This document shows positions 22,058 to 31,171 of a DNA stretch of 64,000 nucleotides, one piece after another. The stretch is from Alphaproteobacteria bacterium (lineage in GTDB: Bacteria; Pseudomonadota; Alphaproteobacteria; SMXQ01). Below the pieces are notes generated by a model that searched no databases, was not told the DNA's origin, and saw only the letters and a program-made list of their open reading frames with translations. How positions within the stretch are numbered: the stretch's first letter is position 1; every line of letters starts with the position of its first letter. Location: positions 1 through 64,000 of the forward strand of contig JAURLI010000060.1 of NCBI GenBank assembly GCA_030831315.1, given 5' to 3'. The position numbers were made by a program, and so were the translations under genes.

Positions 22058-23260
22058 ATGCATCAGGAACTCGTCGACCGGCGCGGCTGGATCGACCAGC
22101 GCGGTTTTTCGGCCGGGCTCAATTTCGCCATGCTGCTGCCCGGGCCCGAGGCGCAGCAGCTTGCCACCTATATCGGCTGGCGGCTGCATGGCCTCAAGGG
22201 CGCGCTCGCGGCGGGCATCCTGTTCGTCGCGCCCGGCGCACTGGTGCTGGGATTTCTGGCATGGCTGGCCACGGCCTATGGCGAAACGCGCTGGGTGGCG
22301 GCGCTGTTCGACGGCTTTCGCCCGGTGGTGGTCGCCATCATCGCCGCAGCCCTGTGGCGGCTGTCGCGGCGCAGCCTGCAAAGCGGCGTCGCCTGGCTGC
22401 TGGCGCTCGCCGCCTTTGCCGCGCTGACCGCTTTCCATCTGCCGTTCCCCCTCGTCATCCTTGGCGCGCTGGCGCTCGGTGCTGCGACGGGGGTGCGCTT
22501 CCCGGCGCTGTTTTCGACCGGTCACGGCACGGAGGCCTCGGGCCATGCCTCGCCTGTTGCCGCCACCGGCGGCAATGCCGCCCGGCTGATTCGACTGGCA
22601 GCGGTATTCGTAGCCCTGTGGGCGGCGCCGGTGGCGCTGGTCATTGCCACGCTGGGCACCGCACCCTGGGCCGGGATCGCGCAGCTTTTCACCAAGGCGG
22701 CCTTCCTCACCTTCGGCGGCGCCTACGCGGTGCTGCCTTATGTCGCGGGCGAGGCGGTGGAGCATTACCGCTGGCTCGCGGCGGGCGACATGATCAACGG
22801 GCTGGCGCTGGCCGAAACGACGCCGGGGCCGCTGATCCTCGTGACACAATGGATCGGCTGGTTCGCTGGCTGGAATCAGCCGGGCGGCCTCACGCCGCTG
22901 GCGGCAGGCATCCTCGGCGCGGCGCTGACCACCTACGTCACCTTCCTGCCCTGCTTCCTGTTCATCCTCGCGGGCGCGCCCTACGTCGAACGCATCGCGG
23001 GCAATCCGCGCGCGGCAGCCGCGCTCGGCGCTGTGACGGCGGCGGTGGTCGGCGTCATCGCCTCGCTCGGCGTCTATATCGGACGGGCCAGCCTGTTTCC
23101 GAAATGGACGGCGGGGGACTGGACGCCCGATGTTTTCGCGGTGGGGCTGGCAGGTGCCGCGCTGATCGCGCTCACCCATACCAAGATATCCATTCCATGG
23201 ATCGTTCTGGCCAGCGGCGCGGCCGGGCTGGCGGCGCGAGTCCTCGGCCTGACCGGCTAG
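22058..23260 (+). CDS. chrA: Chromate efflux transporter ChrA (CHR family); conserved N-terminus extends in frame upstream of the first ATG
   Basis: Upstream in-frame AFAEALAWWLRLGLISFGGPAGQISI + MHQELVDRRGWIDQRGFSAGLNFAMLLPGPEAQQLATYIGW; second-half FTKAAFLTFGGAYAVLPYV...AETTPGPLILV. Confidence 0.85.
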   Translation: MHQELVDRRGWIDQRGFSAGLNFAMLLPGPEAQQLATYIGWRLHGLKGALAAGILFVAPGALVLGFLAWLATAYGETRWVAALFDGFRPVVVAIIAAALWRLSRRSLQSGVAWLLALAAFAALTAFHLPFPLVILGALALGAATGVRFPALFSTGHGTEASGHASPVAATGGNAARLIRLAAVFVALWAAPVALVIATLGTAPWAGIAQLFTKAAFLTFGGAYAVLPYVAGEAVEHYRWLAAGDMINGLALAETTPGPLILVTQWIGWFAGWNQPGGLTPLAAGILGAALTTYVTFLPCFLFILAGAPYVERIAGNPRAAAALGAVTAAVVGVIASLGVYIGRASLFPKWTAGDWTPDVFAVGLAGAALIALTHTKISIPWIVLASGAAGLAARVLGLTG

Positions 23261-23269
23261 GAAACCGGC

Positions 23270-23752
23270 TTAAACCTTGTCGTCGGTGCGCACCGGAACG
23301 CCCGCCTGATCCTTCGACGTACGGATGGTTTCCAGCGTCTGCACCTTGGCCACGTGCGGGGTGGACGTCAGCTTCATGGTCAGCGCATCGCGGTGCGACT
23401 TGTCGCGCGCCACGACCTTAATCAGGAAATCGCCGCCGCCACGGATCATGTGGCATTCGCGCACCTCGGCCCAGTCGGCGACGGCCTGCTCGAAACCGGC
23501 AAGCACGTCCTGGGCCTGGGAATCGAGGCCGACGAGGGCGAAGAACATCTCGCGGAAGCCGAGCAGCTCGGCGTCGAGTTCGGCGTGATAGCCCTTAATG
23601 AAGCCCGAGGTTTCGAGAGCACGCACGCGGCGCAGGCAGGGCGGGGCGGAAATGCCGGCGCGCCGCGCCAGATCGACGTTGGTCATCCGCCCGTCGTCCT
23701 GGAGGTCGGCGAGGATGCGCTGATCTATGCGGTCAAGGCGCACGCGCTGCAT
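23270..23752 (-). CDS. Lrp/AsnC family transcriptional regulator
   Basis: LDRIDQRILADLQDDGRMTNVDLARRAGISAPPCLRRVRALETSGFIKGYHAELD. Confidence 0.92.
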   Translation of the reverse strand: MQRVRLDRIDQRILADLQDDGRMTNVDLARRAGISAPPCLRRVRALETSGFIKGYHAELDAELLGFREMFFALVGLDSQAQDVLAGFEQAVADWAEVRECHMIRGGGDFLIKVVARDKSHRDALTMKLTSTPHVAKVQTLETIRTSKDQAGVPVRTDDKV

Positions 23753-24005
23753 GAAGGAACTCCCGTGAAGCGGGCGGCGGCCTGTTCTGACGACGCCTTG
23801 CCGGCGAAGCATGGCCCCCTGCCCGTCCCCTTTTATAATCCTTGGGTAATTTTATTTCAACGGAGGTGCAGCCCTTTGCTTTCGATGGAGCCGAGGGGCC
23901 GAGTTTTCCCCGGGATTCCCAGCCTTGCACCGGTTGCAGGGCTTGCGGCGGCGGGGGCCGGTTTCTATGTTAGAAGCCCTTCCCACCGCTTCCGGATTTC
24001 CCGCC

Positions 24006-24977
24006 ATGCCCGATACGACCCACGCCAAAGTGATCATTCTCGGATCCGGTCCGGCGGGGCTGACGGCAGGCATCTATACGGCGCGCGCCAGCCTCGAGCC
24101 GGTCATGATCGCCGGCATGCAGCCCGGCGGCCAGATGACCATCACCACCGAGGTCGAAAACTACCCCGGCTTCGCCGACGTCATCCAGGGCCCCTGGCTG
24201 ATGGAACAGATGCAGAAGCAGGCCGAAAAGGTCGGTACCCGCATTGTGTCCGACCTCGTCACCAAGGTCGATTTCTCGCGCCGTCCCTTCGTGCTCGAAG
24301 CCGATTCGGGCGCCCGCTTCACAGCCGATGCGGTGATCGTGTCCACCGGCGCGCAGGCGCGCTGGCTGGGCCTGCCGAGCGAGGAAAAATTCAAGGGCTT
24401 CGGCGTCTCCGCCTGCGCCACCTGCGACGGCTTCTTCTTCCGCGGCAAGAAGGTAGCAGTGGTCGGCGGCGGCAACACGGCGGTGGAAGAAGCGATCTAC
24501 CTGACCAACCACGCTTCCCATGTCACGGTCATTCACCGGCGCGACAGCTTCCGCGCCGAAAAGATCATGGTCGATCGCCTGATGGCCAATCCCAAGATCA
24601 GCGTCATGTGGGATCACGTGATCGACGAGATCACGGGTACCGAAAATCCGCCCGGCGTCACCGGCACGCGCGTGAAAAACGTCAAGACCGGCGCGCTGAC
24701 GGATCTGGAACTCGATGGCGTGTTCATCGCCATCGGCCATACGCCGAACACGGAACTCTTCAAGGGCCAGCTCGACATGGATGCGGAGGGCTATCTCGTG
24801 ACCAAGCCCGATTCGACGGCGACCAACGTTCCCGGCGTCTTCGCCGCGGGCGATGTGCAGGACAAGGTCTTTCGCCAGGCGGTGACGGCGGCGGGAACGG
24901 GCTGCATGGCGGCGATCGAGACCGAGCGCTTCCTCGCCGCCCATGAACACGCGGGCGGCCGCAAAGCGGCCGAATAA
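24006..24977 (+). CDS. trxB: Thioredoxin-disulfide reductase
   Basis: VIILGSGPAGLTAGIYTARA, redox-active CATCDG, GGGNTAVEEA. Confidence 0.96.
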   Translation: MPDTTHAKVIILGSGPAGLTAGIYTARASLEPVMIAGMQPGGQMTITTEVENYPGFADVIQGPWLMEQMQKQAEKVGTRIVSDLVTKVDFSRRPFVLEADSGARFTADAVIVSTGAQARWLGLPSEEKFKGFGVSACATCDGFFFRGKKVAVVGGGNTAVEEAIYLTNHASHVTVIHRRDSFRAEKIMVDRLMANPKISVMWDHVIDEITGTENPPGVTGTRVKNVKTGALTDLELDGVFIAIGHTPNTELFKGQLDMDAEGYLVTKPDSTATNVPGVFAAGDVQDKVFRQAVTAAGTGCMAAIETERFLAAHEHAGGRKAAE

Positions 24978-25030
24978 GCCCGAAAGAAACATCCCGCGAC
25001 CCCGGCGGGCGCACCGGCGGTGGAGAGCAG

Positions 25031-25924
25031 ATGGACTGGGACAAGCTCAGGATTTTTCACGCCGTCGCGGAAGCAGGCAGCTTCACCCACGCCGGGGAGA
25101 ACCTCAATCTTTCGCAGTCGGCGATCTCGCGACAGATTTCGGCGCTGGAGCACGATCTCGGCGTCGCCCTTTTCCATCGCCATGCGCGTGGGCTGGTACT
25201 GACCGAACAGGGCGAGCTGCTCTACGGCACGACCCGCGATGTCGTGCAGCGGCTCGCCACCGCCCAGGCGATGCTCACCGATTCGACCGAACGTCCGCGC
25301 GGCGTGCTCAAGGTCACGACGACGGTGGCGCTTGGCTCGATCTGGCTGACGCCGCGCGTCAAGCAGTTCATGGAACTGTATCCCGACGTGCGCCTGACGC
25401 TGCTACTGACCGACGACGAGATGGACCTCGGCATGCGCGAGGCCGACGTCGCCATCAGACTCAATCCGCCGACCCAGCCCGATCTCGTCCAGCGCCGCCT
25501 GATGACCATGCACAACCATGTCTATGCGGCGCCGGAATACCTGAAGGCCCACGGCATGCCGCAGAAGATGGCGGACCTCGCCGATCACACCCTGATCATC
25601 TACGGCGAGGACCTGCGCCCGCCGACGGCGCATATCAACTGGCTGATGGACGGGTTGCGCAAGATGGGGGTGAACCCGGCCAACGTCCTCAAGGTGAACA
25701 ACATCTACGGCATCTTCCGGGCCGTTCAGTCCGGCATCGGCGTGGCGGCACTGCCCGACTACACGGTGGGCCAGTCGGCGGCCAACCTCGTGCGCATCCT
25801 GCCCGACCATGCGGGGCCCAGTTACGACACCTATTTCGTCTATCCGGCGGAACTGCGGGCATCGAAGCGGGTGATCGTTTTCCGCGACTTTCTCCTCGGC
25901 CAGATCAGCGAAAGCCTGTTCTGA
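25031..25924 (+). CDS. LysR family transcriptional regulator, VtlR/LsrB-like
   Basis: MDWDKLRIFHAVAEAGSFTHAGENLNLSQSAISRQISALEHDLGVALFHRHARGLVLTEQG; position directly downstream of trxB as for alphaproteobacterial LsrB/VtlR. Confidence 0.9.
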   Translation: MDWDKLRIFHAVAEAGSFTHAGENLNLSQSAISRQISALEHDLGVALFHRHARGLVLTEQGELLYGTTRDVVQRLATAQAMLTDSTERPRGVLKVTTTVALGSIWLTPRVKQFMELYPDVRLTLLLTDDEMDLGMREADVAIRLNPPTQPDLVQRRLMTMHNHVYAAPEYLKAHGMPQKMADLADHTLIIYGEDLRPPTAHINWLMDGLRKMGVNPANVLKVNNIYGIFRAVQSGIGVAALPDYTVGQSAANLVRILPDHAGPSYDTYFVYPAELRASKRVIVFRDFLLGQISESLF

Positions 25925-26030
25925 GGCACCTAAACCATTGATATAGAAGGCATCGAGCTATGCAATAGCCGCATGTCTCCTTTGACCTATTGGCGCTGGA
26001 ATCGGGGCCAGCAGCCGCTATCTTACGCCC

Positions 26031-26230
26031 GTGAACAGCGAGCGCGCTGTCCCCGAAAGGGTCTTATATAAGTTTCGCGGCGCGCTCCCGGCCTCAGACT
26101 TCAGCCGGTCCGCCGTTCAGAGTTTTCGGGTGCAATGCCCGAAACACGGGCCCTTCGGGGTCCGACGTCTCCCAGACGTGAAGCCTCCCTGTTAAACTTG
26201 CCGGGCCTTCGGGCCCGGCATTTTTCTTTT
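26031..26230 (+). ncRNA. Candidate structured non-coding RNA (AbcR-like sRNA or leader), ends uncertain
   Basis: Non-coding stretch with a run of hairpins (GAGCGCGC/GCGCGCTC; CCGGC/GCCGG; TTTCGGG/CCCGAAA; GGGCCC-TTCG-GGGTCC; ACGTCT-CCC-AGACGT), two CTCCC motifs, and a strong intrinsic terminator at the 3' end. Confidence 0.5.
26200..26226 (+). terminator. Rho-independent terminator
   Basis: GCCGGGCC-TTCG-GGCCCGGC then ATTTTTCTTTT. Confidence 0.85.
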
Positions 26231-26284
26231 CAGCAACCTGCCGGGTGGCCCGGGTACGGTTTTTAACGGGGAGCAGTCACGGCC

Positions 26285-26698
26285 ATGAACCATGCCGTCA
26301 AAATCATCTGTCTTGTATTCATGTTCGCGTTTTTCGCCAAACCCGCCCTGGCGGAGGGGGACGCAAAAGCGGGACAAGCGCTGTTTGAAAAACAGTGCGC
26401 CCGCTGCCACGACACGCGCCCGGGCAGGCACAGCGACAAGGGCCGAAGCCTTAACGGCGTGATCGGGCGCAAGGCGGGCGGGTTCGTCTTCTATTCTTCC
26501 CCCGCCATGATGAAGTCGGGCATCACTTGGTCCGCAGAGCACCTGGACAAATACCTCGAGGATCCGCGCAAGTTCATTCCCGGAAGCTGGATGTCCACCT
26601 CTGGCCTCGACAGCTACAAATGGCAGCCTTCAAAACAGGAACGCGAACACGTCATCGCTTTCCTGACGTCCATTTCGCAGGGCCGGCCGCAGAACTGA
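26285..26698 (+). CDS. Small class I c-type cytochrome, periplasmic
   Basis: Signal peptide MNHAVKIICLVFMFAFFAKPALA, heme motif CARCH, candidate axial Met in PGSWMSTSGL. Confidence 0.85.
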   Translation: MNHAVKIICLVFMFAFFAKPALAEGDAKAGQALFEKQCARCHDTRPGRHSDKGRSLNGVIGRKAGGFVFYSSPAMMKSGITWSAEHLDKYLEDPRKFIPGSWMSTSGLDSYKWQPSKQEREHVIAFLTSISQGRPQN

Positions 26699-26871
26699 TT
26701 GCCGATCATGACCGGGTATTTCGCATAGCAAGGTATGCGATTGCGCCGCCTGCCTGCGAAGGGGCGTCCACGCCACTTTAACGGCTCGTTATATCTTTTT
26801 ATTTAGTACAATGCAGACGTCTCGCCGCGGGCAGCGCACCCAACATCAATCGGGATAAATGGCTCGCAACC

Positions 26872-27894
26872 ATGACCGAACGCATCCGCATCCTTTTCGT
26901 CGATGACGACGAAGTCATTCTCGAATTGCTCAGCTGCCAGCTCGAACGCCAGCGCAGGCAGTGGGACATCGACTTCGCGAGCGGCCCGGAAGAAGCGCTG
27001 CGCATCATGGCGCAGACGCCTGCCGACATCGTTATCACCGATATCCGGATGCCGGAGATGGACGGGCTGACCCTGATCGCGCGGATGCGCGAGATCGCCC
27101 CGGATACGACTTACATGATCCTGAGCGGAACCGCCGACCTGCCCACGGTGATCAATGCGATCAACGAGGCAAGGGTCCACCGCTTTTTCACGAAACCCTG
27201 CACACGCGATACGCTGGTCGACGGCATCAGCGCCGCCATCGCCACACTCGATCAACGCAAGTCGACTTCGCAGGTCGCCATCGTTCCGTCCGAGCGGATC
27301 GGCCTGATCGCCCTCAACACGATCCCCGTCGGCATCATGATCGCCGATGCGGAGGGACGGGTGCGCCTCACCAATTCTGCCTGCGACGATCTGCTGGCCG
27401 CCCGCGACGGCCTTTCGGTCGATGCCGCGGGCATCTGCCGGGCGGCAACCCCGGATGCCACCCGCGCCCTGCATACGTGCCTCAAGGCAATCGCCTCGGG
27501 AGAGCTCGACAGCGATCTCGACAGCCAGACCCTGGCGCTCGAGCGCCCGTCCACGCGACGTCCGCTTGCCGTGATCGTCAGCCCGCTCACGGAAAATACC
27601 GGCCCCACGCCGCTGGTCGCCCTGATGATCCGCGATCCCGAGTCCCAGGTGATCCCCGATGCGTCCGACCTCGCCACCATATTCGGCTTGTCGCGCTCCG
27701 AAGCGGTCATTGCGTCTGCCATTGCCGAGGGACATCGACTGGAAGATGCCGCCGATGTCGCCGGCGTCACCACCAGTACCGCGCGCACCTATCTCAAGCA
27801 CGTTTTCGCCAAGACCGGCACCAGCCGGCAATCCGAACTGGTCAAGCTGCTGCTTGCCTATGCGGTGGAAAGGACCCGCCCCGCTTCGGTCTAG
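26872..27894 (+). CDS. Response regulator with REC, PAS-like linker and LuxR-type HTH
   Basis: ILFVDDDEVILELL...DIVITDIRMPEMDGLTLI...FFTKPC; central TIPVGIMIADAEGRVRLTN; C-terminal FGLSRSEAVIASAIAEGHRLEDAADVAGVTTSTARTYLKHVFAKTGTSRQSELVKLLL. Confidence 0.85.
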   Translation: MTERIRILFVDDDEVILELLSCQLERQRRQWDIDFASGPEEALRIMAQTPADIVITDIRMPEMDGLTLIARMREIAPDTTYMILSGTADLPTVINAINEARVHRFFTKPCTRDTLVDGISAAIATLDQRKSTSQVAIVPSERIGLIALNTIPVGIMIADAEGRVRLTNSACDDLLAARDGLSVDAAGICRAATPDATRALHTCLKAIASGELDSDLDSQTLALERPSTRRPLAVIVSPLTENTGPTPLVALMIRDPESQVIPDASDLATIFGLSRSEAVIASAIAEGHRLEDAADVAGVTTSTARTYLKHVFAKTGTSRQSELVKLLLAYAVERTRPASV

Positions 27895-28433
27895 TGCAGC
27901 CGCATGCCGCTGGCTGCGGCGAGGCTGCCAACGACGGTCGCCGGGTCCAGTTGAAGCCGGGCGTCGCTCTTGCCGGCAGCCCCATACCCGATGTCGAGCT
28001 TGAGCCGGTGAATGCCAGCAAGCACCCGCGCCATCATCAGGCCATGGCCCTGGATGCACGGCGAGGTTTCGCCGGGCCGCCCAAGCCCCTTGCTGCCACT
28101 GACGATGTCCAGGGTGACGCCGCCGTTCCCCGCGATGTTTCCCGAAAGAACGATGCTGTCGCCGTCGTCGGTAATACCGGCCGCATGGTCGAGCAGATGA
28201 CACAGCAACTCCGAGAACACGCCTTCATCGACGCGCAGGCTCGGGAACCCGGGCACGAGGCAGACCGCCAGCCGCAACCCCCGCGTCGCCAGGGCCTCGC
28301 CACGCTCGGCAAGCCACTGCTTCGCAACGGTGGAAACCGAAACGGATGTCCGGCGCAGTTGGAAAAGCGCCGCGTCGTCGTCCTGATCGACTGCGGTTCC
28401 GTCCCGCTGCTTGCGTGAAATATCGAAGGTCAT
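27891..28433 (-). CDS. Solo, degenerate HATPase-like protein (no H-box/HisKA visible)
   Basis: LRVDEGVFSELLCHLLDHAAGITDDGDSIVLSG resembles an N-box with Asn replaced; GHGLMMARVLAGIHRL resembles a G2 box; no phospho-acceptor helix. Confidence 0.55.
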   Translation of the reverse strand: MTFDISRKQRDGTAVDQDDDAALFQLRRTSVSVSTVAKQWLAERGEALATRGLRLAVCLVPGFPSLRVDEGVFSELLCHLLDHAAGITDDGDSIVLSGNIAGNGGVTLDIVSGSKGLGRPGETSPCIQGHGLMMARVLAGIHRLKLDIGYGAAGKSDARLQLDPATVVGSLAAASGMRLH

Positions 28434-28572
28434 GTCAAAGGCCCGGTGCTGGCAGAAAGTTTCAGCCACCCAGATAGGCCCTATGGACGCCCGAACCATT
28501 CCTCATTTGGGGAGTATTAGCCGGTTATGTTTCCATGAATTCAAAGGGTTGCAAAAACCCGGCAAAAAATAA

Positions 28573-29349
28573 TCAGGGCTTGCGTGCCGGCGCACCGTTT
28601 TCCAGCGCAAGCCCCACCTTGCCGATACCCGGCAGGCGCAATGCCAGTTCGCCGGGATCGATGCCGAAGGACAAGCCGAGCAGGTTGACCTCCACCCCTT
28701 CCTCGGGCGAAGCCAGCACGCCTGCCAGTCCGAACAGCGAGATCTGGCCGCCGCCACCCGAGGGTGTGCGCGCCGCCACGCCGCCATCGGCCAGATAATC
28801 CTTGCCGATCGCCGTCGGCGGCAGGTCGGCGCCGATCTCGGGCACCTGTCGCAGGACGTGGGCGACGAAAGTATTGCTGTTAGGCCCGGGCCAGGTGGTG
28901 TAGCTCGCGGGATAGGGATAGCTCGCCACCGCTGCCTTGATCTTGGGAATCGCCGCCTCGGCGCGCGCACCGCGCACATCTGCGATCAGATCGGGGCGCG
29001 CCCCGTACCAGTAACGGTCGGGCACGTCCTCTTCGATGTTGATGGCACTGCCGCCATTGCGCACGCCCCAGCCGGTGACTTCATAGGTCGTGAAGCCGGA
29101 TGCATCGGCGGGCTTGACCGCGATCCATGTGTGCACGGCGAAGGCGCCACGCCAACGAAAGGCGCGCGCGCCGTAAACCTGCACCACGGCTTCGCGCGTC
29201 GTCGCCGGATCGGGGGCGATGCCCGCGGGCTCGCGGCTGGCCGTCGTCCAATCGCCCGACAGGCGCGCGCAGCCCGACAGCGAAGCTGCCGCAAGGGGCC
29301 CGGCGAGAAAGAAAAACAACAGGAGGGAAAGGCGACGCAGGATTTTCAT
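28573..29349 (-). CDS. DUF3750 domain-containing protein (predicted lipoprotein)
   Basis: MKILRRLSLLLFFFLAGPLAAASLSGC signal/lipobox; VQVYGARAFRWRGAFAVHTWIAVKPADASGFTTYEVTGWGV. Confidence 0.75.
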   Translation of the reverse strand: MKILRRLSLLLFFFLAGPLAAASLSGCARLSGDWTTASREPAGIAPDPATTREAVVQVYGARAFRWRGAFAVHTWIAVKPADASGFTTYEVTGWGVRNGGSAINIEEDVPDRYWYGARPDLIADVRGARAEAAIPKIKAAVASYPYPASYTTWPGPNSNTFVAHVLRQVPEIGADLPPTAIGKDYLADGGVAARTPSGGGGQISLFGLAGVLASPEEGVEVNLLGLSFGIDPGELALRLPGIGKVGLALENGAPARKP

Positions 29350-29407
29350 CGCGCCATTGGAGCACCGAATTGGGGCAAGGAAAAGGCCGCCCGGTGAGAC
29401 CCTGGGC

Positions 29408-30409
29408 CTACTTGAACAGGCTCTCGTTCTCCATGCCCTTGTAGAGACCCGCCACGTATTCGCCGTAGCCGTTGTAAATCACCGTGGGCGCGCGGCGGTT
29501 TTCACCAAGCACGTTCTCATGGGCCTGGCTCCAGCGTGGATGCGCCACCTCCGGGTTGACGTTGGCCCAGAAGCCGTATTCGGCGGGCCCCATCTTTTCC
29601 CAGAAGGTCTTGGGGCGCTCCTCGTCGAAACTGATGCGCACGATGGATTTGACGTTCTTGAAGCCGTATTTCCACGGCGCGACGAGACGCAGCGGCGCCC
29701 CGTTCTGCTTCGGAATGGGCTTGCCGTAAAGCCCGGTGGCGATGAAGGAAAGTTCGTTCGTCGCCTCCGCCATCGACAGGCCCTCAACATAAGGCCAGGG
29801 GAAGAACGGCTGGCGCAGGCCGGGGGCGAGCGAGGAATCGCCGAAGGTTTCCATGCGCACGTACTTGGCCTTGGACAGCGGCTTGGCGAGATCGACCAGC
29901 GCCTTCAGGGCAAAGCCCGACCACGGCACCGTCATTCCCCAGGCCTCGACGCAGCGGAAGCGGTAGACGCGCTCTTCCAGCGGCATCTTCTTCAGCAGAT
30001 CGTCGATTCCGATTTCAAACGGCTTTTCAACGGCACCCTCGATCTTCACCGTCCACGGGCGAATGCGCAGCTGCTGGGCATCCTGGGAGATGTACTTGCT
30101 GGTGCCGTATTCGTAGAAGTTGTTGTAGGTGGTCGCGTGGCGCTCTTCCGTCAGGGGACCATCGACGCGATAGCGCAGGTTGCGCATGACGGGATAGAGA
30201 TGGGCCGAAGGATCGGCAGCCGACGCCGTCGCGCCGTTCGCCGCGTTGGACGATTCCTTGCCGTCGCAGGCCGTGAGCAGAACCGGCGCCGCGGCAAGCA
30301 CCGGCCCCGCGGCCAAGGCCTTGACCAGCTGGCGGCGGGTGCGAAAGACGGCTTCCGGCGTGGCAGCGCCATCGCCCAGTTCCCAGCCGCGCTTGCGGAA
30401 ATAATGCAT
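29408..30409 (-). CDS. msrP: Protein-methionine-sulfoxide reductase catalytic subunit MsrP (YedY)
   Basis: Tat motif RRQLVKAL; TTYNNFYEYGTSK, RFRCVEAWGMTVPWSGF, YGKPIPKQNGAPLRLVAPWKYGFKNVKSIVRI. Confidence 0.94.
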   Translation of the reverse strand: MHYFRKRGWELGDGAATPEAVFRTRRQLVKALAAGPVLAAAPVLLTACDGKESSNAANGATASAADPSAHLYPVMRNLRYRVDGPLTEERHATTYNNFYEYGTSKYISQDAQQLRIRPWTVKIEGAVEKPFEIGIDDLLKKMPLEERVYRFRCVEAWGMTVPWSGFALKALVDLAKPLSKAKYVRMETFGDSSLAPGLRQPFFPWPYVEGLSMAEATNELSFIATGLYGKPIPKQNGAPLRLVAPWKYGFKNVKSIVRISFDEERPKTFWEKMGPAEYGFWANVNPEVAHPRWSQAHENVLGENRRAPTVIYNGYGEYVAGLYKGMENESLFK

Positions 30410-30529
30410 GGTTCGCTCTCCTCTATGATGAGGAGAGCATAGCCAAGGGCCGCCATGAGGCCAAATTACAGTTGCGTGATCGGCCCGTGAGCGCGGCAAA
30501 GCCGCGCCCACAGGCCCGATGCGAAGGAA

Positions 30530-31171
30530 TTAGTTGGCTTCGAGGACCGGGTAGAATTCCGCCTTGGTCGCGCCGCACTCGGGGCAGGTCCAGGTGTCGG
30601 GAAGGTCGTCGAAGGCAGTGCCCGGCGCGATGCCCTGGGTGGGGTCGCCCACCGCCGGGTCGTATTCGTAGTCGCAATCGCTGCACACGAATTTCTGCAT
30701 GGACTTGCCTCCCGCCGCCTCGGCCTTCTTCGCGATGTCGACGACCTCGACCGTGCCCGGGACGATCTTGAGCGCGGAAAGGTCGTTGCGCTTGAGCGGC
30801 ACCGCCGGATCGAAGGCCGCCATCTGGAGAAGTTCGAGATCTTCGCCGCTTTCGGCGCTTTCGAACCAGTACGGCTCGCCCGCCGGCAGCAGGATGCCTT
30901 CGTGCTGGCCGAACTCGCCGATCACGACATCGCCCGGGCCGTAGAAACGCACGCGGCCCTTCAGCACCAGCCAGAAGCCGTCCATGCCGTCATGGGTGTG
31001 CAGGTTGTTTTCGCCGCCCTTGCGCACGATCTGCACGCGGCCGCGGATCAGGCGGCTCTTGGCCAACTCGACGATCATCTTGTCGCCGGAAAGCGGATCG
31101 GGCTTCTTGTAGCTGAAGGTGGTGAAGCCGGGCGTGGCGGCTGCAAGCTTGCCGGAAGTGGCAGCGGTCAT
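30530..31171 (-). CDS. Cupin-rubredoxin fusion protein
   Basis: N-terminal cupin ([23 protein letters not shown]...[14 protein letters not shown]) and C-terminal rubredoxin ([52 protein letters not shown]). Confidence 0.85.
   Translation of the reverse strand: MTAATSGKLAAATPGFTTFSYKKPDPLSGDKMIVELAKSRLIRGRVQIVRKGGENNLHTHDGMDGFWLVLKGRVRFYGPGDVVIGEFGQHEGILLPAGEPYWFESAESGEDLELLQMAAFDPAVPLKRNDLSALKIVPGTVEVVDIAKKAEAAGGKSMQKFVCSDCDYEYDPAVGDPTQGIAPGTAFDDLPDTWTCPECGATKAEFYPVLEAN

Noticed and set aside
26031-26230. tmRNA, RNase P RNA or SRP RNA
   Set aside because: No tRNA-like TTCGA/CCA end or tag codons, no RNase P core motifs, no GGAAGCAGC-type SRP core. 6S RNA could not be excluded without a covariance model.
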